Part shown: in pieces, positions 20,121 through 29,976 of the stretch
How the letters are laid out: each line of letters opens with the position of its first letter
Position numbering within the stretch: position 1 is the first letter of the stretch
Assembly: GCF_014904695.1 (NCBI RefSeq)
Contig: NZ_JACXXN010000001.1
Coordinates: forward strand, 372,001 to 436,000
DNA: 64,000 nt
Direction of reading: 5' to 3'
Source of the DNA: Nostoc sp. MG11
GTDB taxonomy: Bacteria > Cyanobacteriota > Cyanobacteriia > Cyanobacteriales > Nostocaceae
Program-made: the position numbers and the translations under genes
The notes under the pieces: generated by a model
What the model was told of the DNA's origin: nothing
Database searches by the model: none
The model's input: only the letters and a program-made list of their open reading frames with translations

Positions 20121-20383
20121 GGGTGGCGCTTGTTGAGATATTGAGCGATCGCTTTCTTGCGGTTCGAGCGTTCAGATAGTTCGCTGGCTGCATCTTGCAG
20201 GAGATGTTCAGGGTGTCTACCCCGCCTCTCAACTAAAGTTTTATCCGCTTGCAAGGTTAGCCAGCGTTCAGCAATTAAGCGTCGGATCAACTCACTCTTG
20301 TCTGTTTGTTCGTGAGCCAAGATCTCGGCTAGCCGACATTCCGTTTCTTCGTCCAGCCTGACACTGAGCATGAATTTTGTCAT
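20117..20383 (-). CDS. Ribbon-helix-helix antitoxin (VapB-like)
   Basis: An 88-residue protein. The N-terminal MTKFMLSVRLDEETECRLAEILAHEQTDKSELIRRLIAERW is a ribbon-helix-helix domain: a strand with alternating residues, then two helices with the turn QTDKSELIRRLI. The C-terminal half, rich in charged residues, would wrap the PIN toxin. It precedes the toxin gene with coupled translation. Such operons are usually autorepressed by the pair; no operator was clearly identified. Confidence 0.8.
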   Translation of the reverse strand: MTKFMLSVRLDEETECRLAEILAHEQTDKSELIRRLIAERWLTLQADKTLVERRGRHPEHLLQDAASELSERSNRKKAIAQYLNKRHP

Positions 20384-20463
20384 ACCTGTATTGCACGTGT
20401 GACTAGTAGAACGCGGATTAATTAAATTTTGAATTTAGCAACAGCCAAAGCCAAAATACAAAC

Positions 20464-20525
20464 AATCTCACGCCCAGACACCAAAACACAAAAAACTCTG
20501 CGCTTCCGCGTCTCTGCGTGAGATT
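20464..20525. terminator. Long-loop inverted repeat downstream of hemB
   Basis: AATCTCACGC (20464-20473) pairs perfectly with GCGTGAGATT (20516-20525). The loop contains ACGCGGAAGCGCAGAG text on the opposite strand, a dispersed repeat common in Nostoc. No long T tract follows, so function as a hemB terminator is only possible. Confidence 0.4.
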
Positions 20526-20556
20526 TACCACAAAATTAGTATTCAAGATGACTAGT

Positions 20557-21537
20557 TTACCGCAACCATCGCGCTGCATCTTTAGCATGGTAGGTCAAAA
20601 TCAAGTCGGCGCCAGCGCGTTTAAACCCAGTTAAAGTTTCCATAACCACACGCTCCTCATCAATCCAACCATTGAGAGCCGCAGCTTTAACCATCGAATA
20701 CTCGCCAGAAACATTGTAAGCAGCAACAGGTAAATTACTTGCTTCCTTCACACGCCAGATAATATCCATGTATGCCAAAGCTGGTTTAACCATCAGCATA
20801 TCAGCACCTTCAGCGATATCCAGTTCAATTTCTTTAATTGCTTCACGACCATTACCTGGATCCATTTGGTAAGTTCTGCGATCGCCAAATTGCGGTGTCG
20901 AGTCTGCTGCATCCCGAAACGGGCCATAATAAGCTGATGCATACTTAGCAGCATAAGACAAAATTGGCGTGTCTTGAAATCCGGCCTCATCCAAACCCAC
21001 ACGAATTGCCTGCACAAAGCCATCCATCATCCCAGAAGGTGCGATGATATCAGCACCAGCTTTTGCTTGGGAAACCGCCGTTTTCTTCAGCAATTCCAAG
21101 GTGGGGTCATTTAAAACCCGTCCCGTCAAATCACCCACTTGCAGAAAACCACAGTGACCGTGACTGGTGTATTCACACAAACATGTGTCTGCAATGATAA
21201 TTAAATCTGGTACTGCTTCCTTGACCGCAGTAGCCGCTTTTTGTACGATGCCGCAATCATGCCAAGCGCCAGTAGCATCTACATCTTTATCCGCAGGAAT
21301 ACCAAATAAAATAATCGCAGGAATACCTAAGTCATAAACTTCTTTTGCCTCTTCGACAATTTTGTCTACCGAAAGCTGATAAACTCCCGGCATTGATTTG
21401 ACTTCATTGGCAATTCCATCACCAGGTACGGCAAACAGAGGATAAATTAAATCATTCGTTGTTAATACAGTTTCACGCACCATTCGGCGCAGTTGGGGAT
21501 GGGTACGCAGACGACGGGGGCGATGTGTCGGAAACAT
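20557..21537 (-). CDS. hemB: Delta-aminolevulinic acid dehydratase (porphobilinogen synthase)
   Basis: A 326-residue enzyme condensing two 5-aminolevulinate molecules to porphobilinogen, on the route to haem, chlorophyll and bilins. It starts [23 protein letters not shown]. The metal site [14 protein letters not shown] (~118-131) has the cysteine triad of zinc-type enzymes rather than the aspartate-rich form of plants. The two Schiff-base lysines are in [18 protein letters not shown] and [23 protein letters not shown]-like [12 protein letters not shown] follows. It stands alone, convergent with nothing and upstream of a long AT-rich gap. Confidence 0.95.
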   Translation of the reverse strand: MFPTHRPRRLRTHPQLRRMVRETVLTTNDLIYPLFAVPGDGIANEVKSMPGVYQLSVDKIVEEAKEVYDLGIPAIILFGIPADKDVDATGAWHDCGIVQKAATAVKEAVPDLIIIADTCLCEYTSHGHCGFLQVGDLTGRVLNDPTLELLKKTAVSQAKAGADIIAPSGMMDGFVQAIRVGLDEAGFQDTPILSYAAKYASAYYGPFRDAADSTPQFGDRRTYQMDPGNGREAIKEIELDIAEGADMLMVKPALAYMDIIWRVKEASNLPVAAYNVSGEYSMVKAAALNGWIDEERVVMETLTGFKRAGADLILTYHAKDAARWLR

Positions 21538-22186
21538 AGAGCTTTTTAAAGGTAAAGACTAAGCGGGTCAATGCTGCACTAAAGGTGCTTACTTGTCCCA
21601 TGAAGTATGGTACGACGCCCTTAAGCCAAGTATTCACACTATTAATTATTAATTATTAATTATTAAACATTAACATCTACTCAAACAGGATAACTGTCGC
21701 TTAGTTATGGGTAACTAGCAAACAGTCAAGTATGCTATCTTTATCCAATTGATAACCTACTATTTGCTGTCTGAACGCATGGACAACTTAAACATCTACA
21801 GTGAAGCAGATGTATAAAACAACATCCAGTTGAGTATTTTTTAGAACACCCTTTTTAGAAAACCCCGCTACAAATTAGAACACTTTTGCTGCTTACTTGC
21901 TTTCAAGTAAGACCAGACACTTTTAAAGAATATTAATGGACACAAGACAAAGCGTCACAAAAGCAAGGAAAAACGTTGCTGCTGTCAGACAGACTACAAA
22001 TAGTGCTTAACTGTCCCTTGCCCTACTCTTCATGAAATTGTGGGGCAATTTTGTATTTTACAGCTTTGTTGACATCTCTTAGAAGGATTGAAAGAAACAA
22101 TCTAAAAAATCTGACCCAATTAATCAGGGAACTTGGGTAATAAGGTATTGATTCAGTGAGCCGATTACTCAATACCACAATTTGTG
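21538..22186. other. AT-rich intergenic region upstream of hemB with an STRR
   Basis: About 650 bases without a supportable gene. It contains the hemB promoter region and an ATTAATT heptamer array at 21641-21665. The remainder is unremarkable AT-rich DNA up to the stop of the DUF4870 gene. Confidence 0.45.
21641..21665. repeat. Heptanucleotide STRR (ATTAATT)
   Basis: Three full ATTAATT units and a partial fourth (ATTA) lie in tandem. It is another example of the STRR class that punctuates intergenic spacers in this window. Confidence 0.6.
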
Positions 22187-22528
22187 CTAGAAAATTCGGA
22201 AAATTAAGGGATAACGAAAGGGTGTATCAGGATTGCTAAAAACCTGTGCTAATGCCCAAATGGTTAATCCCCAGTGTAATAGATAACCAAGACCTGCTAA
22301 TGGTAGTAACAAGCCAAATGTGATCCAAACCAATCCTGTAATAATCAAGCCATAGAACCATACATTAAAGTGGAAATTAATGGATTCTTTGGCGTTCTCC
22401 TTAACAACAGGATCATCTGATACGAAAAATATGGCTATGGGTACACCTACAGAGATAAATGCAGTGCTAAAAAAAATGGCTCCATGAGACAGAGCGGATA
22501 GAAGCTTTCGTTTATCTGTGTCGTACAT
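22187..22528 (-). CDS. DUF4870 (Tic20-like) small membrane protein
   Basis: A 113-residue protein. It starts with LLSALSHGAIFFSTAFISVGVPIAIFF (first helix), followed by the conserved VVKENAKESINFHFNVWFYGLI segment with the A-K-x-x-x-N-F motif of DUF4870/Tic20-like proteins. Two further hydrophobic stretches follow (ITGLVWITFGLLLPLAGLGYLL and LTIWALAQVF). The function is unknown. It is divergent from prfC across ~130 bases. Confidence 0.8.
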   Translation of the reverse strand: MYDTDKRKLLSALSHGAIFFSTAFISVGVPIAIFFVSDDPVVKENAKESINFHFNVWFYGLIITGLVWITFGLLLPLAGLGYLLHWGLTIWALAQVFSNPDTPFRYPLIFRIF

Positions 22529-22660
22529 TGTTTTCTCCCATTAAACAGGCTTTCAATTATATTACGACCCGATCGCGAGCATCATTGTCTTAAGATTGAA
22601 AGACTTGCTAGAGTCAGAAAAAATTAAGTTAAGTTAAGTAAAAAGCAAACAAATACAGTT

Positions 22661-24286
22661 ATGTCAACTGAACTTCAGTCTGAACTGCATCAAGCAGTTG
22701 AACTTCGTCGCAACTTTGCCATTATTTCTCACCCCGATGCGGGTAAAACTACACTCACAGAAAAGCTACTGCTATATGGAGGCGCAATTCACGAAGCTGG
22801 GGCGGTCAAGGCGCGACGGGCGCAGCGCAAGGCTACCTCCGACTGGATGGCCATGGAACAACAACGCGGTATCTCTATTACCTCGACGGTGTTGCAATTT
22901 GAATACCGAAATTGTCAAATAAATTTATTAGACACCCCCGGACACCAAGACTTTAGTGAAGATACATATCGTACCCTAGCTGCTGCCGATAATGCGGTGA
23001 TGCTAATTGATGCCGCAAAAGGTTTAGAACCTCAAACCCGCAAACTATTTGAAGTTTGTAAACTGCGGGGTCTGCCCATTTTTACATTTGTAAATAAACT
23101 CGACCGTCCGGGAAGAGAACCACTGGAACTGTTAGATGAAATTGAGCAAGAACTGGGATTGCAAACCTATGCAGTAAACTGGCCGATTGGCATGGGCGAT
23201 TGCTTTAAAGGTGTCTTTGATCGGCACAAACAACAAATTCACCTGTTTGAACGTAGCGCCCACGGCAGCCGAGAAGCCCGTGATACGATAGCGGAATTAG
23301 GTGACCCGAGAATTGAACAACTGCTGGAACAAGACCTTTACTATCAACTGAAAAATGATTTAGAACTGTTAGAGGGAGTTGGGCCAGAACTAGATTTGCA
23401 GTTGATACACCAAGGCAAAATGACGCCAGTATTCTTTGGTAGCGCCATGACGAACTTTGGAGTAGAGTTATTCCTCAAGTACTTCCTTGACTATGCCCTC
23501 AAACCCGGTTCCCACCACAGTAGTGTCGGTGATGTCTCCCCTACATACCCGGAGTTTTCTGGGTTTGTTTTCAAACTGCAAGCAAACATGGATCCGAAGC
23601 ACCGAGATCGTGTGGCTTTTGTCCGGGTCTGCACTGGTAAGTTTGAAAAAGATATGACAGTGAATCATGCCCGAACTGGTAAAGTCGTCCGCTTGTCTCG
23701 TCCGCAGAAACTCTTTGCCCAAGAAAGAGAATCCATTGATGAGGCTTATCCTGGCGATGTGATCGGTTTGAACAATCCTGGTGTTTTTGCGATCGGGGAT
23801 ACAATCTACACGGGGCAAAAACTAGAATATGAAGGGATTCCGTATTTCTCGCCAGAACTGTTTGCGACTCTTCGGAACCCCAACCCCTCGAAGTTTAAAC
23901 AATTCCAAAAAGGCGTTGCAGAATTGAGAGAAGAAGGTGCTGTGCAAATTATGTACTCAACTGATGAAGCCAAGCGCGATCCAATTATGGCCGCGGTGGG
24001 TCAGTTGCAATTCGAGGTGGTGCAGTTTCGCTTACAAAACGAGTATGGTGTAGAAACCATACTAGATTTATTACCCTATAGTGTCGCTCGTTGGATTGAG
24101 GGTGGTTGGGAAGCTTTGAATCAGGTGGGACGTTTATTCAACACCACTACAGTCAAAGACAGCATGGGACGCCCAGTATTGCTATTCCGAAATGAATGGA
24201 ATTGCCAACAGTTACAGGGCGACCATCCAGAGTTAAAATTAAGCGCGATCGCCCCGGTATTTTCCAGTCAACAACCAGTGGAATAA
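22661..24286 (+). CDS. prfC: Peptide chain release factor 3
   Basis: A 541-residue translational GTPase that releases RF1/RF2 after termination. G1 is [16 protein letters not shown] (~21-36), switch I contains [17 protein letters not shown]3 is [16 protein letters not shown] (~87-102), and G4 is [14 protein letters not shown] (~141-154). The RF3-specific domain continues with [27 protein letters not shown] and [21 protein letters not shown]. The length is typical. Start ATG at 22661. Confidence 0.95.
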   Translation: MSTELQSELHQAVELRRNFAIISHPDAGKTTLTEKLLLYGGAIHEAGAVKARRAQRKATSDWMAMEQQRGISITSTVLQFEYRNCQINLLDTPGHQDFSEDTYRTLAAADNAVMLIDAAKGLEPQTRKLFEVCKLRGLPIFTFVNKLDRPGREPLELLDEIEQELGLQTYAVNWPIGMGDCFKGVFDRHKQQIHLFERSAHGSREARDTIAELGDPRIEQLLEQDLYYQLKNDLELLEGVGPELDLQLIHQGKMTPVFFGSAMTNFGVELFLKYFLDYALKPGSHHSSVGDVSPTYPEFSGFVFKLQANMDPKHRDRVAFVRVCTGKFEKDMTVNHARTGKVVRLSRPQKLFAQERESIDEAYPGDVIGLNNPGVFAIGDTIYTGQKLEYEGIPYFSPELFATLRNPNPSKFKQFQKGVAELREEGAVQIMYSTDEAKRDPIMAAVGQLQFEVVQFRLQNEYGVETILDLLPYSVARWIEGGWEALNQVGRLFNTTTVKDSMGRPVLLFRNEWNCQQLQGDHPELKLSAIAPVFSSQQPVE

Positions 24287-24397
24287 TTCACTCGACAGGA
24301 CTAACCGGACGCGGTTGATTTCCACGGCATCCGAGGTTCGCGCTTTTGCAAAAACAAACGTGGATCACCTAGCAGAGATTGGAGTGCCAGAATTTGT

Positions 24398-26689
24398 ATG
24401 CCTTCACATGCCGAATCGTCTTTGGAGGCTGGTTTAGTTGCCCTCAAGCAGGGAAATTACCAAACAGCGATCGCTCAACTAGAACCTATTGCTAGCAACC
24501 AGGAAAATGGGACTGCTAGCTTGCAAGCCCAGGTTGGTTTAGTGATGGCTTATGCACGCAGTGGCGAAGCCCCCAAGGCGATCGCCCTGTGTCAAAATCT
24601 CACAGGGAGTAATAATCCGCAAGTTCAAGAGTGGGCAACACGCGCTCTTGAACACTTGACAAAACGTAAACAACGTAGTCAGGAATCAAAAAAGTCCGAA
24701 ACTGGATTTGTTGCCTTTGATAACTCCCGTCCAGATTCTTCCCCACTAAGTACTGGATCGCAGGAGAAGCCAAAAGAGCAACCAGTCAATGAAACTAAGA
24801 GCAACAACATCTCACCTGTATCACCTGGTGGTTTGAAAGCTCCAGTTAAATTACAGAAACCAAAAGAGACAATACCAGAAACCAAAAACCACGACATATC
24901 GCCAACTGCCTCAATCAGTGGCTTCATGGGATCTGTGGGTCGCACACAAGCCAAACTATTCGGTGTTATTTATTGGCGACAAGCAAAACGTGCCAAGGCA
25001 TGGCAACCCCTGCGTAAGCTGAACTTAATACCCTTGCGGCTGCTGGCAGCTGGAACATTCATCGCCCTATTTTGGGTGATCCGGGAAATGTTCAAGTTAG
25101 TCATGGGATTAACCAACCAGATTTTAGTCAAACTACCATTTCTAGAGCCATTGCAGCTTTTGTATCGTGATCCTACCCCATTGTTGCTATTAGTATTGAC
25201 GGTTTTGATCGCAGTGTCACCCTGGTTGCTAGATTGGCTACTGGCAAACTTTTATGGACAGCGACAATTGTCCAAAGATGTATTGAATAACTATAGTCGC
25301 GAAGCAGTCCGAGTATTACAACGCTCTTGCCAACAGCGAGGTTGGCAGTTACCCAAACTGCGGATTTTGCCAATGGCTGCACCAATTATCCTGACCTATG
25401 GTAATTTACCACGTAATGCCCGGATTGTTGTGAGTCAGGGGTTGTTAGAGCAACTGGCAGATGATGAAATTGCTACTATCTACGCTACGCAGTTAGGGCA
25501 TATTGCTCACTGGGATTTTGTTGTGATGTCTCTGGTGTTGCTGGTGACACTAACGATTTACAGGTTATATCAACAAGTATCGGAGTGGGGAAATAACATA
25601 TCAGGAATACGGCGCTGGCCAGTGACAATCTTGGCTAGTCTTGTTTATGGAGTGTGGTGTTTGCTAACTGGAACTGCTTTGTGGTTATCGCGCTTACGGC
25701 TTTACTATAGCGATCGCCTCGCCGCTGAAATTACTGGTAATCCCAATTCTCTAATTCGTGGCTTAATTAAAATTGCCATTGGCATTGCAGCTGATATCGA
25801 AAAACAAGAACATACTAGTTGGCAGTTAGAAAGCTTAAATCTTCTAACACCAGTGGGACACCAACAGAGCCTCTCTTTGGGGACTATTGCCAGTCATCTA
25901 TCTTTTGAATCGTTCTTGATGTGGGACGCTCTCAATCCTTATCGCCAATGGTTTACAATCAACAATAGCCATCCTTTAATTGGCGATCGCATCAAACGCC
26001 TCTGTCAAATAGCTCGCCACTGGCATCTAGAAACTGAACTAAATCTTATTAGTGAGCAATCCTTAAAGCTTAAACGTCAGTCTTTCTTATTACAAATTGC
26101 TCCCTGGCTAGGAATTCCCTTGGGTTTTCTGTTTGCAGGAGTAATATGGTTGACTTGGCAAATAGCATTCGCACTCAAATTTTTGAATTTAAAGTGGATA
26201 TACGAAGATTGGTCTTTCATAACAGGTTGCCTGCTCATTAGCTTTAGTATCGGTACAGTGATGCGGATGAATTCTTTTTTTCCCGATATAAAACCTGCCA
26301 CTGTACAAACTAACGACTGCTTACCCAGCTTACTCGCTGACCCATCTGCTTTACCCATTGATAGCATCAGCGTGTGTCTTGTCGGCAAACTAATAGGTCG
26401 TCAAGGTACTAGTAACTGCCTAGCACAAGACTTAATCCTCCAGTCGAGCACAGGTTTAGTGAAATTACATCATATTTCTTGGCTGGGACAGTCGGTCAAT
26501 CACCAAGACTTAATCGGTCGGCAAATTACTGTCAGAGGTTGGTTTCGACGAGGAGCAACGCCCTGGATTGACATCCAAACTCTGCAAACTCAAAGTGGTA
26601 AAACCATTAACAGCCCTCATCCCATTTGGTCTACTGTCTTGGCAGTCGCGGCACAGGCTTGGGGTGCATATATTTTTCTCACAGGATAG
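24398..26689 (+). CDS. M48-like membrane protein with TPR-like N-terminus and lost zinc motif
   Basis: A 763-residue protein. An N-terminal tetratricopeptide-like unit (GLVALKQGNYQTAIAQLEPI, residues ~12-31) leads into a Pro/Ser-rich linker (~95-185). Membrane segments follow around LLAAGTFIALFWVI (~213) and LLLLVLTVLIAVSPWLLDWLLANF (~260-283). The M48 part continues RIVVSQGLLEQLADDEIATIYATQLGHIAHWDFVVMSLV: where active members have HExxH, this reads T-Q-L-G-H, so the first His and the catalytic Glu are gone. DRLAAEITGN keeps the position of the third ligand. A C-terminal domain follows two more helices (~570, ~603). Probably a pseudopeptidase. Confidence 0.7.
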   Translation: MPSHAESSLEAGLVALKQGNYQTAIAQLEPIASNQENGTASLQAQVGLVMAYARSGEAPKAIALCQNLTGSNNPQVQEWATRALEHLTKRKQRSQESKKSETGFVAFDNSRPDSSPLSTGSQEKPKEQPVNETKSNNISPVSPGGLKAPVKLQKPKETIPETKNHDISPTASISGFMGSVGRTQAKLFGVIYWRQAKRAKAWQPLRKLNLIPLRLLAAGTFIALFWVIREMFKLVMGLTNQILVKLPFLEPLQLLYRDPTPLLLLVLTVLIAVSPWLLDWLLANFYGQRQLSKDVLNNYSREAVRVLQRSCQQRGWQLPKLRILPMAAPIILTYGNLPRNARIVVSQGLLEQLADDEIATIYATQLGHIAHWDFVVMSLVLLVTLTIYRLYQQVSEWGNNISGIRRWPVTILASLVYGVWCLLTGTALWLSRLRLYYSDRLAAEITGNPNSLIRGLIKIAIGIAADIEKQEHTSWQLESLNLLTPVGHQQSLSLGTIASHLSFESFLMWDALNPYRQWFTINNSHPLIGDRIKRLCQIARHWHLETELNLISEQSLKLKRQSFLLQIAPWLGIPLGFLFAGVIWLTWQIAFALKFLNLKWIYEDWSFITGCLLISFSIGTVMRMNSFFPDIKPATVQTNDCLPSLLADPSALPIDSISVCLVGKLIGRQGTSNCLAQDLILQSSTGLVKLHHISWLGQSVNHQDLIGRQITVRGWFRRGATPWIDIQTLQTQSGKTINSPHPIWSTVLAVAAQAWGAYIFLTG

Positions 26690-26865
26690 TCAAGTGTCAA
26701 GAGTTAAGTAATAATTTTGGACTGTGGACTATTGACTTTGGACTCCGCGTAACGGCAAATGTAAACAAAAGTTGCAGATTATCTTTACAAGTGTTACATT
26801 TATTTACATAATCAATAGCAACCAACATAACTCAGCGCCCTAGCTTTGTTATGAGTCTGGCTGCT
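26690..26865. other. Upstream part of the 26.69-27.34 kb intergenic gap; candidate sRNA promoter
   Basis: This 176-base stretch follows the M48-like gene and starts with GTCAAGAGTTAAGT and GGACTGTGGACTATTGACT spacer repeats. TACATAAT near 26806 is a possible -10 box for the structured RNA that follows. Confidence 0.35.
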
Positions 26866-26935
26866 TTTGCTGATACATCAACGTGTATTCTCCCAACACA
26901 GCAGCAAATCAACCAGCCAATGGCTGGTTTTTGTT
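26866..26935 (+). ncRNA. Candidate structured small RNA with intrinsic terminator
   Basis: An outer stem TTTGCTG/CAGCAAA (26866-26872 with 26902-26908) encloses a hairpin ATACA-TCAACG-TGTAT (26873-26888) and a single-stranded TCTCCCAACACAG stretch. It is followed at once by a perfect 8-bp hairpin AACCAGCC/GGCTGGTT (26911-26929) and a T tract. The shape recalls Yfr1 (stem, CU-rich single strand, terminator stem), but Yfr1's conserved ACTCCTCACAC core is not present. The transcript may start upstream near 26815. No protein frame explains the structure. Confidence 0.45.
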
Positions 26936-27340
26936 TCCGAATATCCCCTCTTGAAAAAAAAATTGTCTTTTATGCTACGATGCGATCATACTATGGTTGG
27001 AAATGTATGCGCTGAACTAGCTACGTAGAAAATACCGTGATAATGTAAGGAATGGTATTTAATTCTGCGAAACAAGGCATTGAAGAAGGCGTGTATTTTG
27101 GCAGGCAGTAGGCTAATAAATTTACAATTCTTAGAATTAAGGTGTTATTAGCTCAGCATAGTGTGAGCTTTTAGATTAAACAAGCTTGAACCCGAGGAAA
27201 AACTGTATTGTATAGGTTGACAGTTTGGAATAAAAAAATTGGTTTATGGCAGTCTTGGTCAATAGCATCTATTTAAAAGCCGAAGCCAAGTAATTGTTTT
27301 CTTGCCTTGCCATGTTCATTCAACTCTGGAGGTATAGTTC
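26936..27340. promoter_or_regulatory. Long leader region of the RRM protein gene
   Basis: About 400 bases between the candidate RNA terminator and the RRM gene, without a coding frame. The last bases hold a strong ribosome binding site, CTGGAGG (27325-27331), ten bases before the ATG. Long untranslated leaders are known for cyanobacterial cold-inducible rbp genes; regulation here is inference. Confidence 0.4.
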
Positions 27341-27841
27341 ATGTCCGTTCGCCTATATATAGGTAATTTGCCAAAAGAAGAAATAGATCGTCAAGAACTG
27401 CAAGCAGTTTTTGCAGATGAAGGTGATGCTGTCACCACTAAACTAATTAAAGACCGAAAAACTGGCAAATGCCGTGGTTTTGGTTTTCTTACGGTCAACA
27501 ATGACGACCAAGCTGATCAAATAATTGAAAAGTATAATGGTCAATTGTTCAAAGATACAGCTATCAAACTAGAAAAGGCTTTACCTCGTACAAAGGGTGA
27601 TGAGAGCGAAGAACAATCTGCTCCCAAAATTGCTAGTCCCAGTAGTAGTAGCCCTACTCCTAGCCCCAACAGAGAAGGTAGTCGTCGCGAGAAAGGCTCT
27701 AAAAAGCCTCGTCGTGGTGGTGGTGGCGTTTCCCGCGAAAGTACCAGTAATACAGAATCAGATGCTATTCGTCCAGATCCCCGTTGGGCTTCTGAATTAG
27801 AAAAGTTGAAGCAGATGCTAGCTGCACAAGCTACAAATTAA
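27341..27841 (+). CDS. RRM-type RNA-binding protein (Rbp family)
   Basis: A 166-residue protein. A single RNA recognition motif spans residues ~1-82 with RNP2 RLYIGNLP (4-11) and RNP1 KCRGFGFLTV (~43-52). The remainder is a low-complexity tail: Ser/Pro-rich (~93-110), then a basic stretch with KKPRRGGGGVSR, and a short C-terminal helix WASELEKLKQMLA. Typical cyanobacterial Rbp proteins are ~100 residues with a Gly tail; this is longer with a distinct helical end. Members are often cold-induced and bind U-rich RNA or mRNA targeted to the thylakoid; the specific role here is not known. Confidence 0.9.
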   Translation: MSVRLYIGNLPKEEIDRQELQAVFADEGDAVTTKLIKDRKTGKCRGFGFLTVNNDDQADQIIEKYNGQLFKDTAIKLEKALPRTKGDESEEQSAPKIASPSSSSPTPSPNREGSRREKGSKKPRRGGGGVSRESTSNTESDAIRPDPRWASELEKLKQMLAAQATN

Positions 27842-27856
27842 TCCTCAACGGAAATA

Positions 27857-27898
27857 AATTAAAAATTAAAAATCAGAATTGATTTTTAATTTTTAATT
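27857..27898 (+). terminator. AT-rich hairpin downstream of the RRM gene
   Basis: A perfect 19-bp stem of AATTAAAAATTAAAAATCA and its complement with a GAAT loop, sixteen bases after the stop. The stem is nearly all A/T, and the 3' arm itself supplies the U-rich tail. It could serve either direction. Confidence 0.6.
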
Positions 27899-28614
27899 AT
27901 TCCTTAGCTGCATAATTAAAGGCACTTGCAGCTATTTTTGTGAGTGTGATGCTCCCTAGGGGAGCCGCTACGTGATCGCATCTATGAGATGAAACATAGC
28001 CTTTGGCTAAATTACTCTGGTGCGAATTAGCTTGCCGCTAAATTTTATGATAAAGTTTTTAGGGCGTGGGAAATCCGCCTATAAAACTTTTCACTTGTTC
28101 ATTTAGAGACTAACACTATTTAGTTAACGGTAGCCATCATTTTAAAAGGCACGGTTAAACAAACAAAGCTTGTGGACTTAACTTAACCGTATTAGCTTAG
28201 AGACAACTTTGAGCAAATTTTATGTAGCTATTCCCAGCCGAAAGTTGTAATCATTCACTATTGAATTATCTTATTTAAATTCGCAGTTTCAACTACTAAT
28301 TAGTTTAAATTTTTTAATAAATAAGGTAATTCTTAAAAATACTAAATATTTAAGTTTTAAAACTAATACCATTTTGCCTGACATCGCTACAGTAGTAGCT
28401 AACACAGCGATGAATAATATACTCGTGCATATATCTATAAAATTTAAATTCGTTTTCACATCACAGAAAAGTATAATTTCATCTATCAAAAGTATTATAT
28501 GTAAGAAAAAAAAATAAAGACAAATACTTACTTAATCAAAAAGTATACTTCTGGCAGTAGATGTGTATAAATATTAGACATATTATTCTATTAAATTAAA
28601 ATAGATATTACTCA
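27899..28614. other. Long AT-rich gap upstream of the glycosyltransferase
   Basis: About 715 bases with no supportable gene. A 66-codon hydrophobic frame on the minus strand (28289-28489) lies in very AT-rich DNA and lacks family features. The 28301-28614 part is strikingly AT-rich and probably contains the promoter for the glycosyltransferase gene. Confidence 0.4.
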
Positions 28615-28677
28615 ATGTTCTTAAATAATTCAGGCAAGCGTGCTAAGCGTGCTAAACGCAAACTTAAAACTGCCTGA
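28615..28677 (+). CDS. Possible 20-residue basic leader peptide
   Basis: An ATG frame encodes a 20-residue peptide with the basic core KRAKRAKRKLK and stops 27 bases before the glycosyltransferase ATG. The core is made by a tandem 9-mer AAGCGTGCT. CAGGCA and TGCCTG flank the core as an inverted repeat. There is no strong ribosome binding site, so translation is uncertain; the stretch could instead act as structured leader RNA. Confidence 0.25.
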   Translation: MFLNNSGKRAKRAKRKLKTA

Positions 28678-28704
28678 GATATTACTATCAGCAACATACA
28701 AACT

Positions 28705-29976
28705 ATGAACTCTACCACCACTGAAAAACACATCGCCTTGATTTCCGTCCACGGAGATCCAGCGATTGAAATCGGCAAGGAAGAAGCTGGAGGACAAAAT
28801 GTTTATGTGCGCCATGTGGGTGAAACACTAGCGCAGTTGGGATGGCAAGTTGATATGTTTACCCGCAAAGTTAGTCCAGACCAACAGACAATTGTTCAAC
28901 ATAGCCAAAATTGTCGAACCATTCGTTTAAAAGCCGGTTCCCTGGAGTTTGTGCCGAGAGATCAGCTTTTTGGAGATTTACCAGAATTTATAAATAATTT
29001 TCTTGAGTTTCAAAAAGAAAACAGTATTAAATATCAATTGGTTCATACAAACTATTGGCTCTCCAGCTGGGTGGGGATACAGCTCAAAAAAATCCAAGGG
29101 AGCAAACAGGTTCACACATATCACTCTTTAGGAGCAGTCAAGTACAACACAATAAAGACAATTCCTTTAATTGCTAGTAAGCGATTAGCAGTGGAAAAAG
29201 AGGTGTTAGAGACAGCAGAAAGGATTGTGGCAACAAGTCCGCAAGAAAAGCAACACATGCGATCGCTTGTTTCCCTTAAAGGCAATATAGATATAATTCC
29301 CTGTGGTACAGATATTCATCGGTTTGGTTCAATTACACGAGAAGCAGCCAGATCTGAGTTGGGAATTGCTCCAGAAGCCAAAGTTGTATTGTATGTAGGA
29401 CGCTTTGACCCACGCAAAGGTATAGAAACCTTAGTGCGTGCATTAAACAAATCTAAATTACGTGATTCTAATAATCTTCAGCTAATTATTGGTGGTGGTA
29501 GCACTCCAGGTAACAGCGATGGCAGAGAACGCGATCGCATTGAGAAAATTATTAATGAATTGGGGATGAGCGACTTTACAACTCTTGCTGGTCGTCTCAG
29601 TCAAGAAATCTTGCCAATTTATTACGCAGCTGCCGATATTTGCGTCGTTCCTAGTCACTACGAACCCTTTGGACTCGTGGCAATTGAAGCGATGGCAAGC
29701 AGCACACCAGTAGTAGCAAGCGATGTTGGTGGACTTCAATTTACCGTAGTTCCAGAAGAAACAGGTTTATTAGCACCACCAGAAGATGTAGATGCCTTTG
29801 CATCTGCCATTGCCCGAATTCTCATCTCTCCACAGTGGCGAGATGAATTAGGTAAAGCTGGTAGAAAACGCGTTGAAACCAAGTTTAGTTGGCATGGTGT
29901 AGCAAGTCAGTTGAGCGAACTTTACAGCCAACTGTTGGAGCAATCAGTCGAAGAACGCGCATTGCTCGCTCAATAA
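28705..29976 (+). CDS. Glycosyltransferase family 4, sucrose-phosphate-synthase-like
   Basis: A 423-residue GT-B fold retaining glycosyltransferase. The N-terminal domain begins ISVHGDPAIEIG, EEAGGQNVYVRHVGETLAQLGWQVDMFTRK (~29-58), the GGQNVYV pattern of sucrose synthase/SPS-type enzymes. The C-terminal nucleotide-sugar domain has VVLYVGRFDPRKGIETLVRAL (~228-248) and the E-x7-E motif HYEPFGLVAIEAMASSTPVVASDVGG (~315-340). Cyanobacterial minimal SPS enzymes have this size, but other sucrose- or polysaccharide-related GT4 enzymes are alike, so the acceptor is left open. It is a stand-alone gene. Confidence 0.75.
   Translation: MNSTTTEKHIALISVHGDPAIEIGKEEAGGQNVYVRHVGETLAQLGWQVDMFTRKVSPDQQTIVQHSQNCRTIRLKAGSLEFVPRDQLFGDLPEFINNFLEFQKENSIKYQLVHTNYWLSSWVGIQLKKIQGSKQVHTYHSLGAVKYNTIKTIPLIASKRLAVEKEVLETAERIVATSPQEKQHMRSLVSLKGNIDIIPCGTDIHRFGSITREAARSELGIAPEAKVVLYVGRFDPRKGIETLVRALNKSKLRDSNNLQLIIGGGSTPGNSDGRERDRIEKIINELGMSDFTTLAGRLSQEILPIYYAAADICVVPSHYEPFGLVAIEAMASSTPVVASDVGGLQFTVVPEETGLLAPPEDVDAFASAIARILISPQWRDELGKAGRKRVETKFSWHGVASQLSELYSQLLEQSVEERALLAQ

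Noticed and set aside
26866-26935. Identification of the structured RNA as Yfr1
   Set aside because: The conserved ACTCCTCACAC motif is absent; kept only as an unnamed candidate.
28289-28489. A 66-codon hydrophobic minus-strand frame
   Set aside because: Lies in extremely AT-rich DNA; composition explains the hydrophobicity.
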